From contig JAFFTF010000004.1 in the NCBI GenBank assembly GCA_022803075.1, positions 1 to 64,000 of the forward strand: a stretch of DNA of 64,000 nucleotides, read 5' to 3'. This document shows positions 17,331 through 26,259 of the stretch, in pieces. Numbering within the stretch: position 1 is the first letter of the stretch; every line of letters begins with the position of its first letter. The stretch is from Micrococcales bacterium 31B (GTDB taxonomy: Bacteria > Actinomycetota > Actinomycetes > Actinomycetales > Dermabacteraceae). Below the pieces are notes generated by a model that searched no databases, was not told where the DNA came from, and saw only the letters and a list, made by a program, of their open reading frames with translations. The position numbers and the translations under genes are program-made.

Positions 17331-18038
17331 TTAGCCCCGGGATCGAGAGTCGAGCGCGTGCTGCAGGCGCCACCTCAGCAGGCCGAGGTGCAGGCCGATT
17401 AGGGCAAGGAAACCGCGGGGCGCGCTGGGGGTGGTCGCGAACTCGCAGTCCAACTCGGCCACGTGATGACCGGCCGAGAAGGCGTGCGCGAGCCACCGCG
17501 CGTCCGCGAGCGCATCGCCGCCGTGGGGCAGCGACACCTCCCAGGCGGCTCGGGTCGTGCAGCGCACGCGGCTGAGCGGGTCGGTGAAGGTCGCGCCGGT
17601 GATGGTGCGCAGCAGGCGGCTCGTCGCGGCCGACGCCGCGGCGGCGCGGGCCCCCGGCGGGTTCGCCAGCGCCAGCGCGGCGTCGCCCGAGAGCACGGTC
17701 TCGGTGAGTACGCGCGCGTTCTCTGCCGAATAGCCGAGTGCGCTGTCCAGGAACAGCAGCACGTGCTCCGCCCCCTCGCCCGCCTCGCGGACGGCGACCA
17801 CCTTGGCTCCCGTGGCGAGAGCACTGGATCGCCCAAGGGGTCGCTTGTGGCGCACCACGGTCGCCCCCGCCTGCTGAGCGACGGCGCTCGTGGAGTCGAC
17901 GGAGCCGTCGTCGACGACCACCACGAGATCAACGCCTGCGATACGGCGCGCTCCCGAGACGGTCGCCGCGATCGTGTCCGCCGCCTCGCGGGCGGGGATC
18001 ACGACAGCGACCGCTGGGCTGCCTTCGTTCGCCACCAT
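17331..18038 (-). CDS. Family 2-like glycosyltransferase with altered DxD motif
   Basis: 235 aa GT-A fold protein. It starts with AVVIPAREAADTIAATV and has the nucleotide-binding VVVVDDGSVDST, as in GT2/GpgS-like enzymes. Where the metal-binding DxD is expected the sequence is FLDSALG, so the second Asp is Ala. No transmembrane segment is evident. It lies 19 bases downstream of the SEC-C protein gene on the same strand, probably in an operon with it. It may be an active transferase with a different metal site, or a degenerate homologue. Confidence 0.7.
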   Translation of the reverse strand: MVANEGSPAVAVVIPAREAADTIAATVSGARRIAGVDLVVVVDDGSVDSTSAVAQQAGATVVRHKRPLGRSSALATGAKVVAVREAGEGAEHVLLFLDSALGYSAENARVLTETVLSGDAALALANPPGARAAAASAATSRLLRTITGATFTDPLSRVRCTTRAAWEVSLPHGGDALADARWLAHAFSAGHHVAELDCEFATTPSAPRGFLALIGLHLGLLRWRLQHALDSRSRG

Positions 18039-18057
18039 GCTGACTGTGCCTCTCGGT

Positions 18058-19014
18058 CTAGCGCAGGGTGACCTGGCGCGAGACGATTTCGGAGCGGTGA
18101 CGGCGCTGCTCGGCCGTGAGCGGCTCCGTGGCGGCTATGGCCTGCGTGAGGCGCGCGTACAGCGCCGCGAGCGGTGCCTCGCACCCCGCCGCTCCGAAAC
18201 CGCTGGGAAGATCCCACACCGGCACGACGAGACCGTCGGCTCGAAAGTACCCCGCAAACTTGGTGCCCTCGCTAAGGGTCTCTTGACCCCCGGCCGCGAG
18301 TCGGGCGAGGCCGGTGAGCAGGTCGTCCTCGCTGAAACTGGTGACCCAGCGCAGGTGTTCGCGCACGCCCGCATCCACCCAGTAGGCCGATTCAACGGCC
18401 TTCACCGCCACGGTCGGGGCAATCGACTCGTTGGCCTGGTCGAGAGACTTCTTGGCCTCGCCGTCGAGCTGCTGCGAGGGGTCAAGCCAGAAATTGAAGT
18501 CGTCGTGCACGGTAACGGTGAAGTCGCTCTCGAGCAGGTCCTGCAGCCTGGGCGAGTCGGGTTCGAGGCGAATCTGCGTGATGGCCGTGCCCGCCTCCAC
18601 CGAGAGCGCCTGCGCGAGGGCCGCGCCCAGCCCTCTGGACACGTCGCCACCCGGGGTGGCCGCCTGCATGCTCACGAGCACGACACCGTCGCTCCGGTGC
18701 ATGGCCGGCATGGCGCCGGGCAGAATGGACGCGAGCACGACCTCCTTGGCACCGTACGCCGCGGTGGTCTTGGTCTCGGCGCTGGCCGCGGGAATCAGCT
18801 GTCGCATGGCGACCAGATCGGTCTCGGCCGCTATGCCTTCGAACGGGCGCGCCACCGTCGCAAGGGCCGCTGCCTTCGCGAGGCGCCCGTGGCAGACCTT
18901 GTAGCGCTTTGCCGAGCCGCAGGGGCAGGGCTCCCGCGGGCCTACTACGGGAATCTCTGCGTCGGAGACCTGCGGGGTCGCCGTGATACGTGCTTTACGT
19001 GATGCTTTTGCCAT
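18058..19014 (-). CDS. SEC-C motif protein, DUF5926-like
   Basis: 318 aa. Near the N-terminus (~30-46) is a zinc-binding SEC-C motif PCPCGSAKRYKVCHG, as at the end of SecA. The rest is a soluble actinobacterial domain that resembles DUF5926 as I recall it (family name from memory). Function is unknown; the SEC-C motif suggests protein-protein or nucleic-acid contacts. It is followed closely by the GT2-like gene. Confidence 0.75.
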   Translation of the reverse strand: MAKASRKARITATPQVSDAEIPVVGPREPCPCGSAKRYKVCHGRLAKAAALATVARPFEGIAAETDLVAMRQLIPAASAETKTTAAYGAKEVVLASILPGAMPAMHRSDGVVLVSMQAATPGGDVSRGLGAALAQALSVEAGTAITQIRLEPDSPRLQDLLESDFTVTVHDDFNFWLDPSQQLDGEAKKSLDQANESIAPTVAVKAVESAYWVDAGVREHLRWVTSFSEDDLLTGLARLAAGGQETLSEGTKFAGYFRADGLVVPVWDLPSGFGAAGCEAPLAALYARLTQAIAATEPLTAEQRRHRSEIVSRQVTLR

Positions 19015-19050
19015 GCGTACCAGACTACCGTCGGCGCGCGCTGCCAGCGG

Positions 19051-20139
19051 TCAACCGCGCGTGGCCACGAACTCCCTGAGCGCCGCGACCGTGCGCTCAG
19101 CCGCATCGCCCGTGCCGTAGTAGTCCTGTCGCGCGGCAGAGGGGGCCGGGCGGGTGACCAGTGCAGCGATGTCGTCGGTGGGCTGCGCGAGCACGTTCCA
19201 GCCGCCCTCCAGGGTCTCGACCCACTCCGTTTCGCCACGCAGCGTGGTACACGGGCGTCCGAGCAGGTACGCCTCTTTTTGCAGGCCACCCGAGTCGGTG
19301 ACGACGCCCGCCGACTGCAGCACGAGCGAGACCAACTGGTGATAGGCGAGCGGCTCGCAGAGCACGATGGAACCCTGCTCCAGCGTGATGCCGTGCCCCT
19401 CGGCCTTCGCAATCAGCCGCGGGTGCGCCACGAGCAGCACCTGCTGCGGCAGTGAATGCAGGGCCGTCACGATGGCGGCAAGAGTCTCGCGATCATCGGT
19501 GTTGTCGGCGCGGTGAATGGTCGCGACCAGAAAGTCACCGCGGATGCCGGTGGGCAGCGGCTCGGGCTGCGCGAGGACGTCGTCGCGGGTCCGGTAGCAG
19601 ATGTCGGTCATGACGTCGCCGACCACGATGGCGCGCTCTGCGAGGCCCTCACGCATGAGGTGTTCGAGGGCCACGTGCGTGGGGGGCAACAGCAGGTCGG
19701 CTGCGTGGTCAGTGAGAACCCGGTTGTGTTCCTCGGGCATGCGCCGGTTGAAGGAGCGCAGTCCCGCCTCGAGGTGGGCAACCGGGATGTGCATCTTGAC
19801 TGCGGCCAGGGTGCCCGCGAGGGTGGAGTTCGTGTCTCCGTACACCAGCACCATGTCGGGGGCGTGCCGCTCGAGCACCGCGTCCATGCCCGCGAGCATG
19901 GCGCCGGTCTGCTGACCATGGGAGCCCGAGCCGATTTCTAGATTCTCGTGCGGGCGGCCAATACCCAGCTGATCGAAGAACACATCGGACATGTTGGCGT
20001 CGTAGTGCTGGCCCGTGTGCACGATGACGTGCTCTAGGCTCGAGTCGGCCTGCATGGCGCGATGCACGGCGGCGAGTTTGACGAACTGCGGGCGGGCTCC
20101 GACAACACTGAGAATCTTCACTCCCCTATGTTCGCTCAT
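19051..20139 (-). CDS. wecB: UDP-N-acetylglucosamine 2-epimerase (non-hydrolysing)
   Basis: 362 aa. It interconverts UDP-GlcNAc and UDP-ManNAc. Family motifs: SVVGARPQFVKLAAVHRAM at the N-terminus, VHTGQHYD, EEHNRVLTDH and the UDP-binding DSGGLQKEAYLLGRP. The ATG at 20139 (MSEHRG) is chosen because the family core starts just after it. It lies 65 bases downstream of dnaB on the same strand, outside the main sugar island but next to it. Its product could feed the nucleotide-sugar dehydrogenase at 35070, giving UDP-ManNAcA, or wall/secondary polymer synthesis. Confidence 0.92.
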   Translation of the reverse strand: MSEHRGVKILSVVGARPQFVKLAAVHRAMQADSSLEHVIVHTGQHYDANMSDVFFDQLGIGRPHENLEIGSGSHGQQTGAMLAGMDAVLERHAPDMVLVYGDTNSTLAGTLAAVKMHIPVAHLEAGLRSFNRRMPEEHNRVLTDHAADLLLPPTHVALEHLMREGLAERAIVVGDVMTDICYRTRDDVLAQPEPLPTGIRGDFLVATIHRADNTDDRETLAAIVTALHSLPQQVLLVAHPRLIAKAEGHGITLEQGSIVLCEPLAYHQLVSLVLQSAGVVTDSGGLQKEAYLLGRPCTTLRGETEWVETLEGGWNVLAQPTDDIAALVTRPAPSAARQDYYGTGDAAERTVAALREFVATRG

Positions 20140-20204
20140 GGTCTCTCGCGGCGCACTCGTCACGCGCCAGTCAGGCAGAAATCTCATCAGCAACCGCGAC
20201 GCAC

Positions 20205-21575
20205 CTACCCGAGGTCTGCAAACCGCGCCTTCGCGCCCTGAAACGCCACCGCGATGTCAGCGGTGGGGCCGTTGCGATGCTTCGCGACAATGATGTCGGC
20301 CTCCCCCGGGCGGTTCTCTTTGTCATAGACCTCGGGCCTGTGCACGAGCATGACGATGTCGGCGTCCTGCTCGATGGAACCGGATTCGCGGAGGTCGCTC
20401 ACCATGGGTCGCTTATCGGTGCGCTGCTCGGAGCCTCGATTCAGCTGCGAAATGGCGATCACGGGCACTTCGAGTTCCTTCGCCAGCAACTTGAGTGAGC
20501 GCGAAAACTCGGAGACTTCTTGTTGACGCGATTCGACGCGCTTGCCGGAGGTCATCAGCTGCAGGTAGTCGATCACGATCAGTTTGAGGTCGTGCATTTG
20601 CTTGAGGCGGCGGGCCTTGGCGCGGATTTCGATCAGGGTGAGGTTCGGCGAATCGTCGAGAAAGAGGGGCGCGTCGGAGACCTTGGAGAGGGCGCGCGCG
20701 ATCTTGGTCCAGTCGCGGTCAGTCATGCCGCCGTTGCGAAACTGACCGAGGTTGACGCTCGCCTCGGCCGCGAGTATTCGCATGACGAGTTCGCTCTTGC
20801 TCATTTCGAGGGAGAACACGGCCGCCGCCATGCCGTGGCGAATGGCCGCGCTCCGGCAAATATCGATACCGAGAGTCGACTTACCCATGGCCGGACGCGC
20901 CGCGATCACGACCATCTGCCCCGCTTGGAGGCCCTGCGTGAGGGAGTCGAGTTCGCGAAGGCCCGTGGGTATGCCGGTAATCTCGCCCGTGCGTTTCTCT
21001 GCGGCCTCGATCTCGTTGAGCACTCCGTCGAGCACCTCGCCGATGGCGGCGTAGTCTTCTCCGCGCCCGCGTTCGGTGACAGCGAAGACCTCGGCCTGGG
21101 CGGCGTTGACGAGGGCCTCGACTTCGCCGCCTTCGGTGGCGTAGCCCAGTTGCACAATTCGAGTACCCGCATCGATGAGCCGGCGCAGCACGGCGCGCTC
21201 GGCGACGATCTCGGCATAGTAGCCCGCGCTGGCCGCCGTGGGCACCGACGAAATGAGGTCGAAGAGGTAGGTTGGGCCGCCTACGCGCCCGAGTTCGCCT
21301 TGCTCGGTGAGTTTGCCGCCCACGGTCAAGGCGTCGACGGGGTCACCCGCTGCGTAAATTTCGGCAATGGCTTCGAAAATCACTTGATGGGCAGGCTTGT
21401 AGAAGTCGTCTCCGCGCATCACCTCGATCACGTCGGCAATCGCGTCTCGACTCAGCATCATCGAGCCGAGCACCGCCTGCTCGGCGTAGAGGTCCTGCGG
21501 GGGGGTGCGGCCGCCACGCTCCTCGGTGGGAGGCTCGGCCACAGGGGCAAAGATTTCGTCGCTCACATCACTCAC
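20205..21575 (-). CDS. dnaB: Replicative DNA helicase DnaB
   Basis: About 456 aa. The N-terminal domain begins with RTPPQDLYAEQAVLGSMM. The RecA-like C-terminal domain has Walker A ARPAMGKSTLG, Walker B VIDYLQLM and the DnaB segment SQLNRGSEQRTDKRP. It unwinds DNA at the replication fork as a hexamer. No intein interrupts it. The start is uncertain: the GTG at 21575 gives a family-like N-terminus of about 22 residues before RTPPQ, and an ATG at 21629 would add 18 residues. In related genomes dnaB sits just downstream of rplI; here about 31 kb of polysaccharide genes separate them. Confidence 0.95.
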   Translation of the reverse strand: MSDVSDEIFAPVAEPPTEERGGRTPPQDLYAEQAVLGSMMLSRDAIADVIEVMRGDDFYKPAHQVIFEAIAEIYAAGDPVDALTVGGKLTEQGELGRVGGPTYLFDLISSVPTAASAGYYAEIVAERAVLRRLIDAGTRIVQLGYATEGGEVEALVNAAQAEVFAVTERGRGEDYAAIGEVLDGVLNEIEAAEKRTGEITGIPTGLRELDSLTQGLQAGQMVVIAARPAMGKSTLGIDICRSAAIRHGMAAAVFSLEMSKSELVMRILAAEASVNLGQFRNGGMTDRDWTKIARALSKVSDAPLFLDDSPNLTLIEIRAKARRLKQMHDLKLIVIDYLQLMTSGKRVESRQQEVSEFSRSLKLLAKELEVPVIAISQLNRGSEQRTDKRPMVSDLRESGSIEQDADIVMLVHRPEVYDKENRPGEADIIVAKHRNGPTADIAVAFQGAKARFADLG

Positions 21576-21838
21576 TTTCGCTGGTTCCAGGGTAATGCCC
21601 CAGGGCGGACCGGACGACGTGGAACCCATCGGCCCCAGTTCGCCGCGACGCCCTGCAGGTAGGCACGTAAGGTGTGAGGAGAATCAAAATCACAGGGAAT
21701 CATCCCCTGCATAGGCCCTGCTAGTCGAGGTCGTCGCGTCAGTCTGACACAATAAAGTTAGGGCCTGCCTGCAGCCTGCGATTCGCGGGGCCCCTTGCCG
21801 CACCGAATGGGGCGCACCTGCACTAGATAAGGAGACCC

Positions 21839-23653
21839 GTGAGCGTCGAGTCAAAGCGCATCTCAGCGGTCAGCACGCCATACATTCTGCGATGGCTCCC
21901 CCTCGACTCGTTGATCTGGGCGGCAGCTGTGCTGGTAGCCGCGTGGATCCGCCACGATTATTCTTTTCCGCCCCGGTTTCGAGTGGGCCTCCTGGTGCTC
22001 GCAGGCGTCGTGGTGCTGCTCTCGATCGTCTGTAACTTCGCAGTAGGTGTGTATTCGCGCCGTTTTGTGCCTGGAACCTTTGAAGAGATCGTCGGCAGCG
22101 GCGCTGCGGGCCTGCTCATCACCCTAATCTCGTTGATCTTTGTCTTCGTGCAAGATTTCGTCGTCATTCCGCGGTCTATACCCGCCCTCGCGGGCGCCAT
22201 CGGCATGCTCGGCGTCTTCGGCGCGCGCACCATCGCCCGCTTCTACAACATTCGCCGCAGCAACAAGCAGGGCGCCCCGACCATTGTGTTTGGTGCCGGA
22301 GCCGCGGGCCGTCAGGTGATTCGCCAACTTTCCGAGCCCTCCAGCAAAGCCTACAAGCCCGTCGCGATCATTGACGATGACCCCATGGCCAGTCGCCTGC
22401 GTATCGAGGGGCTGCGCGTGCAGGGCACGCGAGAAGACATCGTCGACATCGCGCAACGTACGCACGCCACGACCCTCATCATTGCCGTACCCAGCGCCGA
22501 CGCGGAGGTGGTGCGAGACGTCACCCACCGCGCGTCCTTCGCGGGCCTCAAAGTGCTGACCCTGCCACCCCTCGAGCAGTTGATTCAACGCAATTCGAAC
22601 TCGTGGGAACTGCGCGAGATCGACCTCAATGACCTGCTGGGGCGCCGCCCCGTCTCCCTCAATGAGTCCGAAATTTCGAGCCGGATCACGGGCAAGCGAA
22701 TTCTCGTCACGGGCGCGGGCGGCTCCATCGGATCCGAACTGTGCCGCCAGATTTCGCGGTTTTCGCCCGCAGAACTGATGATGCTCGACCGCGACGAGTC
22801 TGCCCTGCACACCACGCAGCTCAGCATCCACGGCCGGGCCCTGCTCGACGGTCGCGACACTATCCTTGCCGACCTTCGCGATCTCGAGGCCCTCAAGCAA
22901 ATCTTCAACGATCGCAAACCAGAGGTCGTGTTCCATGCGGCGGCGCTCAAGCACTTGCCCCTGCTGGAGACCTACCCCAACGAGGCCTGGAAGACCAACG
23001 TGGTCGGCACGCAACACGTGCTCGAGGCGGCTCGCGAGGCCGGAGTCGAGGTGTTTGTCAACATCTCGACCGACAAGGCCGCGAACCCGCACTGCGTGCT
23101 CGGCTACTCCAAGCGCGTGGCGGAGCGGCTCACGAGCACCATGGCCAAGCAGGTTCCGGACGCCCTGTACGTCAGCGTTCGCTTCGGCAACGTGCTCGGC
23201 AGTCGCGGTTCGGTGCTCACGATTTTCGAGGAGCAGTTGCGCAAGGGCGGGCCCATTACGGTGACCCACCCTGACGTGACGCGCTTCTTCATGACCATCC
23301 CCGAGGCCTGCCAACTCGTGCTGCAAGCCTCCGTCATTGGCGCACCCGGTGAGGTCATGGTGCTCGACATGGGCGACGCGATCAGCATCGCTCAGGTGGC
23401 TAAAGACCTGATCGCCCGCAGCGACAATCCAGACATCGAAATCGTCTACACGGGCCTGCGCGACGGCGAGAAGATGCACGAAGAACTGTTCGGCGACGAC
23501 GAACCGCAAGATAACCGGCGCGCGCACCCGCTCGTATCTCACGCAGACGTGCCTCCGCTGGAGGTGAGCGACTTCGACCTGCATCGATTCAAGGACGGCG
23601 TCGCGGCACGCGCCTGGATGGACGCCAACAGCGTCACCCAGCAGCCGTCGTAG
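21839..23653 (+). CDS. Membrane nucleotide-sugar 4,6-dehydratase, PglF/CapD/WbpM-like
   Basis: 604 aa. Four N-terminal membrane helices (~15-130), a CoA-binding-like Rossmann domain (VFGAGAAGRQVIRQL, ~150) and a C-terminal SDR domain with RILVTGAGGSIGSE (~287). The family's STDKA segment is followed by VLGYSKR: Lys425 is kept, but the position four before it (Met in WbpM/PglF relatives, Tyr in ordinary SDRs) is Leu421. The likely reaction is UDP-GlcNAc to its 4-keto-6-deoxy derivative, feeding the PglE-like aminotransferase at 38582. GTG start with AAGGAG upstream. It is the first gene of the island and is alone on this strand. Confidence 0.88.
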   Translation: MSVESKRISAVSTPYILRWLPLDSLIWAAAVLVAAWIRHDYSFPPRFRVGLLVLAGVVVLLSIVCNFAVGVYSRRFVPGTFEEIVGSGAAGLLITLISLIFVFVQDFVVIPRSIPALAGAIGMLGVFGARTIARFYNIRRSNKQGAPTIVFGAGAAGRQVIRQLSEPSSKAYKPVAIIDDDPMASRLRIEGLRVQGTREDIVDIAQRTHATTLIIAVPSADAEVVRDVTHRASFAGLKVLTLPPLEQLIQRNSNSWELREIDLNDLLGRRPVSLNESEISSRITGKRILVTGAGGSIGSELCRQISRFSPAELMMLDRDESALHTTQLSIHGRALLDGRDTILADLRDLEALKQIFNDRKPEVVFHAAALKHLPLLETYPNEAWKTNVVGTQHVLEAAREAGVEVFVNISTDKAANPHCVLGYSKRVAERLTSTMAKQVPDALYVSVRFGNVLGSRGSVLTIFEEQLRKGGPITVTHPDVTRFFMTIPEACQLVLQASVIGAPGEVMVLDMGDAISIAQVAKDLIARSDNPDIEIVYTGLRDGEKMHEELFGDDEPQDNRRAHPLVSHADVPPLEVSDFDLHRFKDGVAARAWMDANSVTQQPS

Positions 23654-23679
23654 TTCGCGTGCGGTGTCGCCGCCGCAAC

Positions 23680-25002
23680 CTACCGGCCCCGATCGAAGCG
23701 CCGGCTCTCCCAGAGGGCCAGCAGCACGAAACCCACCAGGATGACCGCCATCTCGCCGCTGATCCAGCGCACCGTTTGCAAGAGGTCGTCGTGCACGAAC
23801 CAGATCGTGACGAGGGGAGTTACGGCATAGATCACCGAGAAGGCCAGCATCGAGGCCTGCCGGTGCAGGACCAAGAAGAGGTTCGAGATCGGCGAGGTGA
23901 CCAGGTTGAGATACAGCCACGGCGTCAGCGACTGCACGTAGATTCCGAGCTCGCTCCACTCAGGCGGCATCGCGACCTCAAAGAACCACGGCGACAAGAC
24001 GAAGAGCAGGCCAAAGGGCACGAGGCCGAGCAGCAGGGAACGGATCGACGCCTTCGAGACCAGAGCGAGCATGTGCCCGCGCTCCGTCACGGCCAGTTTT
24101 TGAAAGAAGACCTGTCCGATGGCTCCGTTAATCAGGCCCAGCGGGGCTTGAGTGATGCGCAAGGCCCAGGCGAATTGTCCCAGCAGGGCCTCTCCGAAGA
24201 ACCTCAAGATCAGAAAATTAATGCCGTTGGTGCGCGCGAAGTCAACCAGCACGTTGGGGCCGTTCACCAGCGGCATCTTGCGATACTGGCGCAGCAGGTC
24301 GCGGGGCTCGGCTGGCGCTACCGCGGCGGGGCTGCCAGGGAGGGCCGGAGCGTCCGGGCTGCCCCCACCAGCGCGTTTGTTGAGTACGAGGGCCGGACGC
24401 ACGGTACGCCACAGACCCAGCGTCGCGAGCAGTTGACCGGCGAACGTGCCCACCACGAGACCGGTCACGCCGCCGACCCCCACGAAGGGGAGGCCGATCT
24501 GCAGCGCGCCCATGCTCACCGACTGCACCATGCGATTGCGCGAAATGACACCGTACTCGCGAGTACGGGTGAGCCACATTCCAAACACTTGGGTCCAACC
24601 GACCAGCAACAGATTGAGGCCGAGGGGCAAAAGCCAAAACTGCAGAGAGGGCGCGCCCAGCGCGGCGCTCAGCGGCTCCCTGAAGAGCACGCAGGCGATG
24701 GTGATGACCGCGCAGACGCCGATCACAATGCGCATGCAGAGGCGCGCCAACAGTTGCGCCTCCTGGTGATTGTCCGGCAGCACGATCGCGAAATCGTAGC
24801 GCAGGGCCGCGATCGCGATGAGGCTGAGCAGCAGACTGTTGTACACCGAGTAGATGCCGATGTCTGCCTGCGAATAGAAGTGCGGCAGCACGAAAAGCGA
24901 GACGATGCCGACAAGTTGCGCCATCGCCGTGCCTGACATGAGGACGAGCACGTTGCGCGCAAAGTCGTTGCGCTGCATCCAGGACCGGACGCGACCCATC
25001 AT
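23680..25002 (-). CDS. Wzx-type polysaccharide flippase
   Basis: 440 aa with about 12-14 hydrophobic helices and the polysaccharide-transporter (MOP superfamily) start ARNVLVLMSGTAMAQLVGIV. It should flip undecaprenyl-linked repeat units across the membrane. Two consecutive ATG codons directly abut the TAG of the Wzz-like gene, so it is the last gene of the long minus-strand operon. It converges with the 4,6-dehydratase gene (26 bases between stops). A second, different flippase-like protein lies at 46366. Confidence 0.88.
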   Translation of the reverse strand: MMGRVRSWMQRNDFARNVLVLMSGTAMAQLVGIVSLFVLPHFYSQADIGIYSVYNSLLLSLIAIAALRYDFAIVLPDNHQEAQLLARLCMRIVIGVCAVITIACVLFREPLSAALGAPSLQFWLLPLGLNLLLVGWTQVFGMWLTRTREYGVISRNRMVQSVSMGALQIGLPFVGVGGVTGLVVGTFAGQLLATLGLWRTVRPALVLNKRAGGGSPDAPALPGSPAAVAPAEPRDLLRQYRKMPLVNGPNVLVDFARTNGINFLILRFFGEALLGQFAWALRITQAPLGLINGAIGQVFFQKLAVTERGHMLALVSKASIRSLLLGLVPFGLLFVLSPWFFEVAMPPEWSELGIYVQSLTPWLYLNLVTSPISNLFLVLHRQASMLAFSVIYAVTPLVTIWFVHDDLLQTVRWISGEMAVILVGFVLLALWESRRFDRGR

Positions 25003-26259
25003 CTAGGCCGTACCTCGCTCTGGAGCGAGGTGAATCGCCGCGAGGTCGCTTGAGTCGGTGCACCCCACCGTGATGGCGTCTCGCAGCGCTCGCATCCCGT
25101 CCGCGCGCACTCGGGCGCTCAGCACCAGCGACCCCTCGGCGGCCGTGACCTTGGCGGCGGCGGCTGAACGGCGTGGATCGGCAGCCACCACGAGGGTTGC
25201 GATACCGGGCTGCCGGTTCCACCCCGCGAGGGGCTGCTCGGGGTCAGCCTTCAAGAGGGTCACACGTTCGGGCAGCGAGGTGGGGAACGCGTCTACCGCT
25301 CCCCCGGTCGCGTCGCGCAGTTCGACCGCAAAACCCATCTCGGCGAGCTCGGCGGCGAGCTCGACCGCGAGCGCATGCGGGTGGTTCGCGCCTCCGCGGT
25401 CGAAGCGATCACGCTTGTCGAGCGCGGTCACGGCTGCGAGCGGCGACCGCTCGGCCGCGTCGGCTCCGGGGGCGCGACCGACGATCTGCGCCGCCACGTG
25501 GCCGAGTCTTTGCACGCCGCCGGCGAGGGTCGCACCGGCGTGGGCCGTGACCGGCACGCCATAAGCACTGCGCACCTGACCCGGGGTGCGCACCCCATTG
25601 CGCAGATAGATGATGGCCAGGGCGATCACGATGCCCGCCACCAGGCCGCTCACGAGGTAGCGCTCCACCTGCACGGATTGGCTGGGAACAATGGCGGCCA
25701 CCGCGGTCGAGGCGACGGCAACCCGCTGCATCGTCGTGAAGTCGGGGTTTTGCTGCTTGAGCGTCTCCGCCTGCTTCAGCAATTCGGCACCGTAGGCATC
25801 GGCAATCTTGGTGACCAGGTTCGGGTCGGTGTAGCGAATCTGGATCGTGAGCAGTCCGGTGCCTCGGGGGGCACTGATGGACGCGAGCCGGGCCAGTTCC
25901 AGCGCAGTGCCCGGAAACCCTGATGCTTGCTTGACCGCTTGAGTGACCGCGGGGTTGCTCACGAATTGTCCGACGGCGCTGACGTCCATGTCCATGCGCG
26001 CCGGCGGCACGTAGGAGGGGTTGTAGGCACCGCTGACGATGCCGTTGGGATCACTGGCGCCGTTAGGATCCGCGTCTATGGCGAGGTCAATGCCTCGCTC
26101 GGTGACGGTGGCCAGACTCTCGGCAATGAGGGTGGTGTCGGCTCGGTAGGTGGCCGCGGTCGACTTGAGAACTACGACGCCGAGGAGTCCGCTCACGACA
26201 ACGCAGAGCAGAACCACCGGCCACAGTCGCAGCACGCCTCGCAGGGTGTCTTTGATCAT
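25003..26259 (-). CDS. Wzz-like chain-length / polysaccharide co-polymerase protein
   Basis: 418 aa from the ATG at 26259. TM1 at ~14-34 (VVLLCVVVSGLLGVVVL), an extracytoplasmic Wzz-like region with YRADTTLIA and a TM2 at ~205-225 (VSGLVAGIVIALAIIYL). The cytoplasmic C-terminus of ~190 residues ends without a recognisable Walker A motif, so it is not a functional BY-kinase fusion. It regulates polymer length with a Wzy. The frame continues upstream through the overlapping glycosyltransferase gene, but that part is not coding in this frame. The start shares a TGATG with the stop of the preceding gene. Confidence 0.8.
   Translation of the reverse strand: MIKDTLRGVLRLWPVVLLCVVVSGLLGVVVLKSTAATYRADTTLIAESLATVTERGIDLAIDADPNGASDPNGIVSGAYNPSYVPPARMDMDVSAVGQFVSNPAVTQAVKQASGFPGTALELARLASISAPRGTGLLTIQIRYTDPNLVTKIADAYGAELLKQAETLKQQNPDFTTMQRVAVASTAVAAIVPSQSVQVERYLVSGLVAGIVIALAIIYLRNGVRTPGQVRSAYGVPVTAHAGATLAGGVQRLGHVAAQIVGRAPGADAAERSPLAAVTALDKRDRFDRGGANHPHALAVELAAELAEMGFAVELRDATGGAVDAFPTSLPERVTLLKADPEQPLAGWNRQPGIATLVVAADPRRSAAAAKVTAAEGSLVLSARVRADGMRALRDAITVGCTDSSDLAAIHLAPERGTA

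Noticed and set aside
22124-23959. 611-codon minus-strand frame opposite the PglF-like gene
   Set aside because: The sense gene has two Rossmann motifs and family signatures; the shadow has none.
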